Shown: positions 47,501 to 58,290 of the stretch, in pieces
How the letters are laid out: every line of letters begins with the position of its first letter
How positions within the stretch are numbered: the stretch's first letter is position 1
Assembly: GCA_028015205.1 (NCBI GenBank)
Contig: CM051512.1
Span: 6,625,255 to 6,689,254, forward strand
From: Mytilisepta virgata
Taxonomy: Eukaryota > Mollusca > Bivalvia > Mytilida > Mytilidae
Length of the DNA: 64,000 bases
Direction: 5' to 3'
The notes under the pieces: model-generated
Database searches by the model: none
Told to the model about the DNA's origin: nothing
Seen by the model: only the letters and a program-made list of their open reading frames with translations
Position numbers and translations under genes: made by a program

Positions 47501-50500
47501 ATCGAAAGTCATATTTCACTCTAGGAAGTGACGTAACAATTACTATACAATGGTCGACGCTTAATCATATAAAAACATAATCCCTTGTATTTGCTCGTTA
47601 AAATTTCTGAATACATGGAATATATCAATGATATTGTTAGGTATTCGCATTTCAAGATTAGTTATACTATAATTATGAAAACCTAAATATATTGCTTATG
47701 AAAGGTTAAAGATGCTCAGATAAAATCTGAAAAAGTCAAAGGAATCACAAAAAAAAAAATAAAAAAACCAAACGTAAAAACATTAATTTTTGTTCGTCAT
47801 AATTCCTTTATTTAACAAGAGTGGCACACAAAAATGTCTCGCCTGTCGTGAATTTTAATGAAGGTAAATGCTATCAGTATTCGAAAAACAGAGCAAAACA
47901 CAAAAACTTACCTATAACCACTGAACCATGAAAATGAGGTCAAGGTCAGATGACACATGTCAGTTGGAATGCACACCTTACAATTCTTCCATACATCAAA
48001 ATATAGTACCTATTGCATACAGTATTCGAAAAACAGGCCAAAACACAAAAACTAAACTATAACCACTGAACCATGAAAATGAGGTCATGGTCAGATGACA
48101 CCTGCCAGTTTGACATGTAAACCTTACAATCCTTCCATACACCAAATATACAAGACCTCTGAGATATGGACCGCCTCGGTGGTCTCGTGGTAGCGTGCTC
48201 GCCCCGAGTGCGGAAGGTCGCGGGTTCGATCCCCGGCCGGGTCAAACCAAAGACATTAAAATTGGTATTTGCTGCTTCTCCGCCAAGCACGCGGCATCTG
48301 GGAGTAAGAGCAAAGACTGGTCGGCTCGGAGTCAGTATAATGTGTCCGAGTGAGGTGATATTTCTTCCTGCGGACAGTTACCTCGTGAACTAGCACATTA
48401 AAAATCCGACTTAGCGTGTCGGTCTTGTACAAAGCAGGGAACATATTCATTATCATATTAACATGTTTTCGTCCTGATATGCACATGGCTGCCACTGGAC
48501 GTTAAACAATAATTCATCCATCCATCTGAGATATGGACTTGACCACCAAAAATTAACCTTGTTCACTGATCCTTGAAATGGGGTCGAGGTCAATTGAAAA
48601 CTGTCTGACGGGGATGAGGACCTTGTAAGGTACGCACATACCAAATATAGTTATCCTATTACTCATAATAAGAGAGAAATTAACATTACAAAAAATCTTA
48701 ACTTTTTTTTCAAGTAGTCACTGAACCATGAAAATGAGGTCAAGGACAATGTACATATGACAGACGGAAACTTCGTAACATAAGGCATCTATATACAAAG
48801 TATAAAGCATCTAAGGTCTTCCACCTTCTAAAATATAAAGCTTTAAGAGGTTAGTTAACGCCGCCGCCGCCGAATCACTATCCCTATATCGAGCTTTCTG
48901 CGACTTAAGTCGCAGGCTCGACAAAAACTAGTTTCAAATATAAGAACCATTTACAAGTCATCTCTTTTGTATCATTACATAGAGTTTTTTCCTTGAGATT
49001 ATAATTTCCCATTGGAAAAACCATGTGGTTGATTTTTTTGTGAATTATATCCCATATTATTGACCTTTTAAATTATTTTTTTCAGGTTAATCAACCAGAA
49101 TTGATACATATTGGTGGAAGATCTAATTCCTGGAGACCACAGATACTGGTAGGGTTAACTGACCGTATTTTGTTTCGACAAAATGCACCATCAAACAGGA
49201 GACCAGTTTATTTTTCTTTTCCGGTACCTGATGTAACGGCTACAAATACCAACCAAACGCATCTTCGACTGATCGGATTCAGAGGTGTCTTTCCATATGT
49301 GTTACGAAAACAGCCAGAACGGATAGGAGACGAATATTTTTACAGAGTGGATAACTACAATGGGTATCTATATAGAGTTTACCTACTTAATATATATTTA
49401 CCTCTATTGTATTCCTTTCCTTTGTTTTCTTTTGCCTTACTCATTAGAAGTAGATACTATGGCAACCCGTTTTACTAATTATTCTAACTTCAAGATATCT
49501 CATATAATATATACTGAACCGCAAAAGAAACGTCGCTTTTTCAAAATGTTAGCAAAATTCAAAATAAATATTAATTAATGATTTTTATATAATCAGTATT
49601 ACGATTACATCACTAGGTAAGATTAAATTACCTGTAAATTAAATTTTCGGTTGAATAATTTTCAGTTGATATCGTAGAGCGACCGTACCTAAAACCGCTC
49701 GTGGGACACACTTGGCGGTAATTTTTCTTAAATCTTAAATGTTCGTGAAATTCATGCTCCTTTATGGGTATAAAAGGCCGGAGAAAATTAAAGAGTGTTA
49801 GTATCAGTGTTGACACAGAAGCTATGCCACGTCTGACTCCACAACAGAGAGAACAGGCCATTGGTCGATTGGATGCTGGGCATTCTGCCAGAGTTATTGC
49901 CAACGACTTCAACTGTGCTGTTCGAACAATTGAACGTCTACGGACACGGTTCAATGCAACAAACAGCACAAATGACCGTCCACGGAGTGGTAGACCCCAA
50001 GTCTCTACCCCTAGACAGAATAGAGGCATTGTTCGTCACCATTTGATGAATCGGTTCACCCCAGCTGCCGAAACTGCCAGAAACACTGTTGGAACACATG
50101 GACGACCCATAAGTGATGATACGGTTCGTCGGCGATTAGCTGCTAGAAACATGAGATGTCGCCGTCCAGCAAGAGGACCTATTCTTACTCCTCGACACCG
50201 TCAAGCTCGTCTTCAGTGGGCCACTCAGCGACAGAATTGGCGAAATCGACAATGGCGTAACATCATCTTATCTGACGAAAGCCGTTACTGCATTTCAACA
50301 CCCGATGGCAGAACCAGAGTGTGGAGAAGACGCGGGGAACGTTACGAAGACAGCTGCATTCTGGAAACAGACGCGTGGGGAGGACCTAGCATCATGGTAT
50401 GGGGTGGAATCGGCCTTAACGTTAAACTTGGTCCAGTCATCTTTCAGAACCTTGGCCCAGGCAGAGGAATGGCGTAACAGCTTCCCGTTACATCGACCAA

Positions 50501-52238
50501 GTCTTGACACCCCATGTTCAGCCCCATTTCACACGTCATCAAAACAAGACTTTCCAACAGGACAATGCACGTGCGCATACCGCAAGAGCCACAAGAGACT
50601 TCCTACAGCAGAATAACATTAATGTTATGGATTGGCCGGCTTTGAGTCCAGATTTAAACCCTATTGAACATTTATGGGACGAAGTTCAAAGACGGTTGAA
50701 TAATGAGCAGCCAAGTCCGACAACTGCAGCTGAACTTTCACAAGCGTTTCAGAGAGTATGGGCACGTATTCCGATGGCGTTTATTAATCGGCTCATCAAC
50801 TCCATGTACCGAAGATGTGCCGCAGTAATTGGTGCCGGTGGAGGACATACACGTTATTAACGGACGTGGGAGCACAGCATTGAAAACATGTGACGTTGCG
50901 ACAATTGTGACGTTTTTGTGAACATTGTAACCAAAAGACTGTAAATCATTCATTAAATTTTGTAAAAATTAATTTAAAATATATAAATGTCACTTTGAAA
51001 TAAATGTATGTGAACATGTCATTTTGTGCGACGTTTCTTTTGCGGTTCGGTATATAAGATATCTTATATAATCTAGTTTTTATAAGATATCTTATAAATT
51101 TTATAAGATATCTCATATATTTTATAAGATATCCTTTATAGTTTATAATATATCTCATATTGTTTATAAGATATCTCATATAGTTTATAAGATATCTTAT
51201 AAAGAAAATTATAGAGATATCTTATAAATTATATGAGATATCTTATAAACTATATAAGATATCTTATAAACTATATCAGATATCTTATACAGTTTATTCG
51301 ATATCTTGAAGTTCGAATAAGTAGTAAAACGGCTTGCCATAAGATACTCCTTATTTCACGAAGCATCAGTGAGGTTTAAAATTGTTGTTAAATTTTATTC
51401 TACCTAATGATATATAGTTATATTTAGAAATTGGAAAAACATATTTAACACACAAACAATCCTTCCTTTTGTAATTTATTTGTTGTGAAATTAACAAATT
51501 CCACATACATATCACAAACGAATCAGCTGTGACAGGTAGTCGCCATAAGCTGTTCACTTTATTATATATCTTTTCAGAGTATCTTTAGCACTCATACAGG
51601 GGCCAGAATATCGCAATATTTCCAGAGAACATGTAAAACAATTGAAACTTGAAATCGACATATTTTACGGAGATCGAAAAGTCTGTAATTTACTTTTATT
51701 TCTGAAAAATAAAAGTCGGGATAGAATTAATTTTATTGCCGAATGTTCATTTAATGAAAGAATGGAACAGACTATAGCTGACTACAGAAGTAACGGTATT
51801 CGACTTGTTTGTGTGTCAAATGTTTTGTTTCTGCTTCCACTTCAGCGCATCAGAATTCGGATAGGAGGTTATTTTCAAATGGTTCAAGAACCAAATGGTG
51901 TGCATTATTTTCTAACTTTTATTCATGCATCAAGGCAAAATTTCATAGAGTTTCCGGTAAGTTATTTACCGAGAGTTGGTGGTGCCCCCTACGGTATTAT
52001 TGACTTCGAGACTGATAATCTAGAGAGAGGAGTTATATTTAGTGTGCATTTGGAACGACATGAATTGGATTACACTCGTTTGGATAGTGCACGTCAGAAT
52101 CCACGGATGCCTTGTAATGTAAACATGAATTTAGGTAGACTGTCTGTTGCATCTTCAAATTCGTTAGATAACCAAGCGACACCACGGAGCGAATCAAATA
52201 ATGCTAGAAATAATAGACCAAGCACATCTTACAGATAG
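41418..52238 (+). CDS. ZU5-UPA domain protein gene (ankyrin/UNC5/PIDD-type supramodule), no death domain
   Basis: Four firm exons (46099-46687, 47073-47252, 49086-49363, 51578-52238) encode about 568 residues ending in a stop. An acidic Ser/Asp-rich region (DSDGSDGLNEYVSGSDGL) leads to a ZU5-like block (LVETGERWIDIDAEYKDGIV then SFHCCRVNSFCIL), a second ZU5 start (VVGPSGTRFVTGSDGQVIIH), and a UPA-like region (DRINFIAECSFNERMEQTIA, IRIGGYFQMVQ). This order follows the ZU5-ZU5-UPA supramodule of ankyrins. The C-terminus is a polar tail (SVASSNSLDNQATPRSESNN) with no death domain, unlike UNC5 or PIDD. Two candidate upstream exons (41418-41544, 45573-45749) are in compatible phase and would supply ATG at 41474, for about 651 residues. 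Family call from motif pattern, not from a search. Confidence 0.7.
42340..43333. repeat. Tandem array, about 165-bp unit, six copies
   Basis: It starts with a (GTC)n microsatellite at 42338-42365. Units repeat CCAATTGGAACAAAACTTGG, AATGGTCCTTAGGTGG and CATAGTTTAACATAGGACC with a period near 165 bp. It is interrupted at 43333 by a Penelope-like element and resumes at 45459. Confidence 0.88.
43334..45458 (+). mobile_element. Penelope-like retroelement copy 1, inserted in the tandem array, TSD TTTAA
   Basis: The array breaks at TTTAA (43329-43333) and resumes at TTTAA (45459-45463), so the 2,125-bp insertion has a 5-bp target duplication. Decayed frames hold LHDKYIIAPADKAPNNIVLV, LPALYCIPKLHENPFKQRYI, RSFQQTIGIPTGT, NIDDVLSVN and YDKRDDFDFPIVNFPFL, a Penelope-type reverse-transcriptase order. 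Stops and frameshifts break it: the segment after GIPTGT lacks the family's NCAPLLADL and the catalytic block reads NIDDV rather than YIDDV. No GIY-YIG endonuclease was seen. Confidence 0.85.
45573..45749 (+). CDS. Candidate second exon of the ZU5-UPA gene
   Basis: After a good acceptor (CTTTTGTCTATCAG) the frame NQADYDSQIVTFYSIDRELQ continues to TTSQTNDI, then a weak donor (AG|GTTTCA). Entry and exit phases fit both neighbours. The acceptor itself appears to lie in the last unit of the repeat array, so it may be an exonised edge. Confidence 0.35.
46099..46687 (+). CDS. ZU5-UPA gene exon: acidic region and first ZU5 half
   Basis: 196 codons after a TTTAG acceptor: NSPDDFDSDGSDGLNEYVSG, a near-duplicate SDGLNDYVS, an acidic run, then a folded region with LNVHDRRLNLF, FRVPVYQDRLTASHSTVK and LVETGERWIDIDAEYK, the typical middle of a ZU5 domain. 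Donor GTCAGT, phase 0. Confidence 0.75.
47073..47252 (+). CDS. ZU5-UPA gene exon: ZU5 junction
   Basis: 60 codons: DGIVSFHCCRVNSFCILSQP closes the first ZU5-like unit; GPSGTRFVTGSDGQVIIHFP opens the next with the G-P-x-G-G-x-DG-x-V-x-FP pattern of ZU5. Acceptor TTTCAG, donor GTAACT. Confidence 0.82.
47818..48930. repeat. Interspersed element with about 145-bp units, carrying a nested SINE
   Basis: Starts AACAAGAGTGGCACAC and ends GTCGCAGGCTCGACAAAAA (48909-48927). Units share ACCACTGAACCATGAAAATG and AGGTCAGATGACAC at about 47915, 48060 and 48716. A SINE at 48172-48524 splits it. It lies in the ZU5-UPA gene intron. Confidence 0.78.
48172..48524 (+). mobile_element. tRNA-derived SINE, 353 bp, family 1, with 14-bp TSD
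   Basis: Head CGCCTCGGTGGTCTCGTGGT with B box GGTTCGATCC (48223-48232), body, then tail CTGGACGTTAAACAATAATT and CATCCATCCA. Flanked by TCTGAGATATGGAC (48158-48171, 48525-48538). Nested in the repeat at 47818-48930, so younger than it. Confidence 0.95.
49086..49363 (+). CDS. ZU5-UPA gene exon: ZU5 C-terminal part
   Basis: About 92 codons: VNQPELIHIGGRSNSWRPQI, then PVYFSFPVPDVTATNTNQTH and YRVDNYNG. Acceptor TTTTTTTCAG; donor GTATCT; phase 2 exit matches the next exon. The next intron holds the Tc1 element. Confidence 0.8.
49514..51050 (+). mobile_element. Tc1-type DNA transposon, 1,537 bp, TA target, DD34E
   Basis: Inverted ends read CTGAACCGCAAAAGAAACGT (left) and CCGAACCGCAAAAGAAACGT (right, complemented), 23 bp with one mismatch, flanked by TA (49512-49513, 51051-51052). 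It carries one transposase gene with a single frameshift. It lies in the ZU5-UPA gene's third confirmed intron and inside the GATATC palindrome satellite. Confidence 0.95.
49764..50860 (+). pseudogene. Tc1-family transposase with one frameshift
   Basis: The N-terminal helix-turn-helix reads LTPQQREQAIGRLDAGHSAR and VRTIERLRTRF, followed by an AT-hook-like GRP segment. The first catalytic Asp is in ILSDESRY, the second in QQDNARAH and the Glu in SPDLNPIEHLWD, spaced as DD34E. The frame shifts once near 50,465-50,475, splitting it into 49764-50477 and 50504-50860. Total length, roughly 340 residues, is normal for Tc1. Nearly intact, so young. Confidence 0.93.
51050..51310. repeat. Palindromic satellite of ATAAGATATCTTATA units
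   Basis: About ten variants of TTATAAGATATCTTATAA, each self-complementary around GATATC, occur in tandem, with spacing of about 20-25 bp. A short outlier, AAGATATCTCATATAATATA, lies left of the Tc1 element at 49492-49511, showing that the transposon inserted into this array. Confidence 0.88.
51578..52238 (+). CDS. ZU5-UPA gene last exon: UPA-like domain and tail
   Basis: 220 codons: VSLALIQGPEYRNISREHVK, IDIFYGDRKVCNLLLFLKNK, AECSFNERMEQTIADYRSNG, YFQMVQEPNGVHYFLTFIHA and a Ser/Asn/Arg-rich tail ending RPSTSYR with a stop at 52236-52238. The beta-rich pattern matches UPA. A possible poly(A) signal AATAAA lies at 52931. Confidence 0.82.
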
Positions 52239-53079
52239 TTTTGTCAAGTCAAAGAAGTTTTAAGACGGTGTCTAAATTCAAAATTCACCGGAACCTCACT
52301 TCAGTTAAGTGAGAATATATATTAATCATATGAAAGAGAGATATAATGCAGTTATCGATTGAAAAATACACCCTCCACAAAAATAACGATATCATGTTTG
52401 ACTGTTTTTTTATTATTTATTTTTCATGCATATGGCTGATTTGCAATTCATTAGAATGCAAAATTCACTGATTTTTTACACGTCTCAACAGCGTATAAAA
52501 TTATTCCTGATTGTACTTTTTGCACACAAAAAAGTTGTTGTAGCTAACATGGCTAATGAGAAGAACGACGACGAATGAAAGGAAATATCAGTTGATTTGT
52601 TTGTTAGAACTCATGTAGGACAGCATGGACAGGTCGGACCCACATCACAGATCAAATTTTAAAAATTAAACCATAGAATGGTTTATCTAAATGCAAATAC
52701 AAAATACAGTTTTTTTTACATGTACCCGTTGAAATGATTGACAGCCGGAACTGAAGACCGGAAAGAAATTTTGACGTTTGTCAAACATTGTCAAAAGAAG
52801 AAGAAGCGATACATTAATTCGAATCTTTTTATTTAGTAATAGATGTATAGATGTTTGAATATGGACTTCAATTTTAGGTTCTAAAGCCTCTACGTAGTTT
52901 GCAGTGCAGTAATGTAATGTACACTTTAGAAATAAAATGCATAACATGAAACAAGAAAAAAGAGTTTCGCCGGTCACAAGCTTGAATTCACAATTCCGAA
53001 ATTAGGCCATTGTGGGCCCACAGTTTTGAAAATCAATATTCATAAACCTTAATGTGCAATATACATATAGCATCTGCGA
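52239..53079 (+). other. Probable 3' UTR and flank of the ZU5-UPA gene
   Basis: No ORF of substance. AATAAA at 52931-52936 is a possible poly(A) signal about 700 bp after the stop. The boundary is not determined. Confidence 0.4.
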
Positions 53080-53287
53080 AATAGAATAGAGAATTAGACA
53101 TGTTGAAACGGGGAATGTTTCAAAGAGACAACAACCCGACCAAAGAGCAGAAAACAGCTCAAGCTTATAACGGTTCAAAATTTATGGTGAAGAAAAAAAA
53201 ATGTAGCTCATGGCCACGATTTATCACTTCAATAATGAATAAGCCGTGCCCATCAGCCTGTAATTCGTTACCACAGGTTAGTAAAAA
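53080..53287. repeat. Short interspersed repeat
   Basis: GTTTCAAAGAGACAACAACC and GACCAAAGAGCAGAAAACAG resemble a widespread bivalve repeat, directly adjoining the 3' end of the second Penelope-like copy. Low-information call. Confidence 0.4.
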
Positions 53288-54453
53288 AAGGACAAATATA
53301 CCTAAGGAGCTATTAAAAAAAACGTAATCCATTGGACAGACAAACTCGGGAAGACAAATGAACAACCACAAGCACAACAAATAAACACAGAAAACTAAAA
53401 AACAATGAACAACACGAACTCCTATAAAAACCAGGAGTGAACCCAGGTGCTCCGGAAGGGCAAGCAGTTCCTGCTCCGTATACGGCACCCATCGTGAAGT
53501 TCAACAAAGTCAATCCCGTGGAAGTCACAAATCGGTGGAGTTACATGAAAGGTTACGACAGTGGGAACAGGTCCAACATCATCTTAGATATTGGAACACT
53601 GTAATGGTCAATCAATTCATGATGACGACCGTAAAATTTCTTAAGTGATGACATCAACTTATCCCTGATAAAACCCTGGTTAAGAAGCTTTTGTGACAGC
53701 AGTAATACTCTTTGTCGAAAGTCAGGGTAACTCACGCATGCCCTTGAAAATCGGATAAGCTGAGAAACGTAGACGCCATATGCAGGCGATGCTGGTATAT
53801 TGCTACTCAAGAAGGGAAAATTAACAATAGGAAAGTTGAAGTCATCACGTTTGTCATAAAGTTTTGTCTTCAAACGTCCCCCATACTCTATTTCAAGAAA
53901 CAAATCCAAATATGAAGCGGACTTTGGTGTATCTGTAGTATCCTTAATTTCAAGCTCACTGGGGTAGATAAGATGTAGAAAGTCTTGGAATTTGTCGTTA
54001 TTTAACGACAACACATCATCTATATAACGAAAAGTGAAATTAAAAGATTGGGCTAGTTTCTTTTTGTTTTCACGTAGCAACCCTTGAATGAAGTCCGCTT
54101 CATATGAGTACAGAAACAGATCGGCGAGGAGAGGAGCACAGTTGGTTCCCATTGGAATGCCGATTGCTTGTTGAAAAATTAGACCGCCAAATTCAACGAA
54201 TATGTTGTCTATGAGAAAATCTAACATGAACTAGTTGCTTTAAGCGATCTTTTAATTGAAAATGTGGTATGGTAGTCGAAAGTTTTATGCTGTTGAATGT
54301 AGCCAAAGATTTTGATTTTAGATATTGAAGTAAATTTTTGGAGTTTTTAAGAATCCACATCTGATTGACACCACTGGTGGAATATGATGTTTCACAGTAA
54401 TTCTGAAGGCCCTCTTTAATACATGTCAATATGGATGTTAAAATCTTTGAAGT
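53288..54453 (-). mobile_element. Penelope-like retroelement copy 2, inverted and 5'-truncated
   Basis: The minus-strand ORF at 53553-54227 holds GIPMGTNCAPLLADLFLYSY, FRYIDDVLSLN (catalytic YIDD), ASYLDLFLEI and LSQKLLNQGFIRDKLMSSLK, ending in a stop. It is the same subfamily as copy 1 but keeps an intact catalytic core. An upstream piece (54193-54429) shows MTCIKEGLQNYCETSYSTSG, joined after a deletion near 54225. The 3' tail ends CCTTAGGTATATTTGTCC, as in copy 1. Confidence 0.86.
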
Positions 54454-55060
54454 AAATAGCGTCCACGAGTCATATTATTTGTCTGGGATATAGTGTCTCT
54501 TCTCATCATTTTCAAAGTGAAAAGGAATATTGCTCCATACCTTAGACTAACTCGGTGTAAGACGGGTGAAATGGAGGCTGAAATTCATGTTTTATGTTGA
54601 TCAGAATATAATGCTGACTGTCGTTCAGTTCTATATTGAAGTCTTGTGCTAATTGTTTAAGCCTGAATCTTTAAGACAAGTTTACATGGTTAATGACATG
54701 TCGAAATGTAGTAATATTACAAAATATAAGTAGATTTATTCAGAAACACTGAAGATAGTAGCAATATCTCAATTTATTCTTCCGTTATACATGTATGGTA
54801 AATTGGTCTCAAATCTTGTTTGTCTGCTTCTCTTACAGAAGAGGAGAAATGTGACTAGTTCTCTCGCCAGCGGGTTATCTATCCTGAACCACCGTTCCTT
54901 GTTTTACATTGATCGATTTCATTATAAAGTGAGTGGTTGGCTAATTTGGCAGCAATAGTGGCACATAGTTTTACATTGAAATTCCATGGAACATTGCATT
55001 TTAACTTTCTTATCTGTAAGTGCTTAACCGATGCCAACCAAACTTTCGATGAATTATGTA
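54454..55060. other. Stretch with nothing recognised
   Basis: No gene, repeat boundary or RNA gene identified. Confidence 0.4.
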
Positions 55061-55061
55061 T

Positions 55062-56200
55062 GGAAGGTTTTTGGCCGGGTTGCACAGAGTGCAAAACCGG
55101 GTTATAGTATGGTAAATGTCGGACTGGCGGCGGCGGCGGGCGGGCGGGCGGGCGGGCGGGCGGGCGGGGAAAATGGGTACCTATTTTGTGAAATCAACTC
55201 CTGCTACAGTTTTTCACCCACATCCTTGAAACTTCATAGAATGTTTCTATATATATTGAAGATGTGCACCTCACTTTATGGAATTATTTCAGAAATTATT
55301 TCCCATTTTTCCAAATTTTGGAACTTAGTCGTTTTTTGTTGACATCTTCAATAGAGGGTACCTATTTTGTGAAATCAACTCCTCCTACAGTTTTTCACCC
55401 ACATCCTTGAGACTTCATAGAATGTTTTTATATATATTGAAGATGTGCACCTCACTTTATGGAATAATTTCAGGAATTATTTCCCATTTTTCCAAACTTT
55501 GGAACTTAGTCGTTTTTTTTTACATCTTCAATAGAGGGTACCTATTTTGTGAAATCAACTCCTCCTACAGTTTTTCACCTGCATCATTGAAACTTCGCAG
55601 AATGTTTTAATACGTATTGAAGATGTGCACCTCACTTTATGGAATTATTTCAGGAATTATTTGTCATTTTTCCAAACTTTGGAACTTAGTCGTTTTTTTT
55701 ATTGACATCTTCAATAGAGGGTACCTATTTTGAGAAATCAACTCCTACAGTTTTTCACCCGCATCATTGAAACTTCGCAGAATGTTTTAATACATATTGA
55801 AGATGTGCACCTCACTTTATGGAACTATTTCAGGAATTATTTCCCATTTTTCCAAACTTTGGGACTTAGTCGTTTTTTATTGACATCTTCAATAGAGGGT
55901 ACCTATTTTGTGAAATCAACTCCTCCTACAGTTTTTCACCCGCATCATTGAAACTTCGCGGAATGTTTTAATACATATTGAAGATGTGCACCTCACTTTA
56001 TGGAATTATTTCAGGAATTATTTCCCATTTTTCCAAACTTTGGAACCTAGTCGTTTTTTATTGACATCTTCAATAGAGGGTACCTATTTTGCGAAATCAA
56101 CTCCTCCTACAATTTTTCACCCGCATCCTTGAAACTTCGCAGAATGTTTTAATATATATTGAAGATGTGCACCTCACTTTATGGAATTATTTCAGGAAAC
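55062..56200. repeat. Element with CGGG microsatellite and six 180-bp tandem units
   Basis: It opens with a small hairpin (GTTGCACAGAGTGCAAAAC) and a (GGC/GGGC)n run at about 55125-55168. Then the unit beginning GGGTACCTATTTTGTGAAAT recurs at about 55175, 55356, 55536, 55717, 55896 and 56077, always with TGAAGATGTGCACCTCACTT. Open frames here follow the unit and are not genes. Confidence 0.9.
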
Positions 56201-57856
56201 TAATTAAATTTGATGTCTGCCTCTGTGCTCGTACACCAACATACAATGTGTCTGATTTTGTCTGTATAAATTTTCATGACTGCCAATGTGCAATATGATC
56301 TTGTAATCACCTTTGTCACCACTACAGTAAACACCCAGTAAAGCAACCCGGCCATTTGTGTCTTTGGCCCATTTTCTACAAAATAACCTCATTTCATGCA
56401 GTTTGGTCAGCTATCACGCCCGACATATACTTTTTTCTGATTGAGTAAATATTCAAAATTCTACTGTGAAATTACAAGACCAAATCTTTTCAAACCTTCA
56501 AGGAATAATGAATTGGAGACCCTCTACAAACATTCCGTAATTGATGTTGATTGCCTGGCATGCATTGGGGCACATTGGTTTGCATAGAAGCAATCTATTG
56601 AATTTCGGCATCTGGTCTGAACCTACGAGGCTAGTAATAACCAAACTTGAAAGGAATATTGCAGATCTATCCTTTATAAAATTTTATTTTGATCAGATGA
56701 AAAAAAAATGACCTGCATTCTTGATTCTGATTGGTCATATTTTCTCTAAAACTACAATTCCTAATCTGTAAAACTTTATAGGAATGAAATTTGGGAGACA
56801 TCGGATGACATACATGTTGGTTACCGTATTACATAAGTTTGCATTGAAGCATACGGGAAATCACAATTTATCTGAAATTTAAAAGCCAATATGTCACAGT
56901 CAAAATTAACCCAATATCAGGATTTGGCCAATATATATATAAAAGACTGCAACAGGTGTCACTTTTATTAACTGCAACAAAGAATTATTTAACATATACA
57001 ATGACTTACAATACAGCAGAAAATATAAATTCATTCAAACACACATTGACAGACGCAAAACATTAAATGTAGACATTAACCTCGTTTAAAACTAAAACTG
57101 TATTATATGAATTACAAATTCTCAGGACGGAATATAACACTTTTCAGTAATGCCCAAAGTCATACTTTAGCAATACATATAATCGAATTAGGAACTGAAT
57201 ATAAAAAACAAAAGCGGGAATAAAATGTCGCATAAAACTACATGTATTCTGTAATGCATATTTCGCCGAAGGTCGAAATTAATGAAAGCCGAAACCTTAA
57301 CCAAACTGAACAGTACGGACATTTAACCTATTTCATTGAAAATTCTACAGCACAAAAAGGAATTATACATCGAAAAGAACTCTCAAACTCAAACGAATTG
57401 AAAATTATACTTTTTTAAATAAATCAAATACAATCTGAAATATTAAAACATTGCCTACCTGCAACAAAGAATAGGGAAATTCACAAAATCCATAAGTTAC
57501 TCCTGGACATGTTAAATCAGTTAATGAATAATATAAGGATATTTTGTATTTATTCCCAGTAAAATTTCGCGGTTAAAATTGTGCGTGCAAAACATGCGTA
57601 TAATGTGATATTATTTAGATGTATTATTGGATACATCATTAACATGCATTGGTGACGTACAAGTAGAAAACGTCATCAGTCTTGCGTCATAATGAATATG
57701 GTGAAAACGGATCACATGGTACATGGACATACATGTAATGAATGATGAATATGAAAACAAATGAATACGCAAATATTTCATATAATCAATTAATAACAAA
57801 TTTACTATAAGCAATCAAACATCCGGTGACAAATATTAACAATAAATTTTCTATGA
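56200..57856. other. Stretch with nothing recognised
   Basis: AT-rich, no long ORF, no splice-bounded open segment that I could tie to a gene, no clear repeat ends. Confidence 0.4.
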
Positions 57857-58290
57857 TTGTGTACACAAGGTTTTGATCGGCTAAGTCTTGATATACAATC
57901 AAAACTTTATGACAAATTTGATGATTTCGATTTTTTGATTAGATACCAAAGTCTCCAGCATATCGTGTGGACATTTCACGGTTGGATTCGCTATTGCTGT
58001 GTATGTGATATACACGACGGATTTCTCGACAGAGATAGATTTCTGCATACATTTCTTACACATGGTTATGTTTGGTCTTTTAATTTCATGATACTATCTC
58101 AAATATGAGACTATATATATATACCTCAGCAAGATTTCGCGTTCTTCTGGAATTGACACCTCACCGGACTTAAAACTTCACTGGAAATATAACAGGGCAG
58201 TTAAGGGAGCGGGACATGCCTACCCTTCCGGATCACCCGATGTAACTCCCGGTTTTCAGTTTTCAGTTCACATTGCTAGTATATAAGTTT
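57857..58290 (+). mobile_element. Penelope-like retroelement 3' fragment
   Basis: SKLYDKFDDFDFLI matches the KLYDKRDDFDFPI segment of copies 1 and 2; a stop-interrupted remainder leads to a 3' tail with GGACATGCCTACCCTTCCGG, the equivalent of the copy 1 tail. Heavily decayed. Confidence 0.65.

Noticed and set aside
48172..48245. Possible functional tRNA gene
   Set aside because: A and B boxes are present, but the segment is the head of a 353-bp SINE with a tail and target duplication, and it does not fold convincingly as a complete tRNA.
53165..53528. Overlapping minus-strand ORFs downstream of the reverse-transcriptase stop
   Set aside because: They translate the non-coding 3' tail shared by the Penelope-like copies (also seen at 45214-45463).
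55170..56200. CRISPR-like regular repeats
   Set aside because: The units are about 180 bp and contiguous without spacers, in a eukaryotic genome; it is a tandem satellite.
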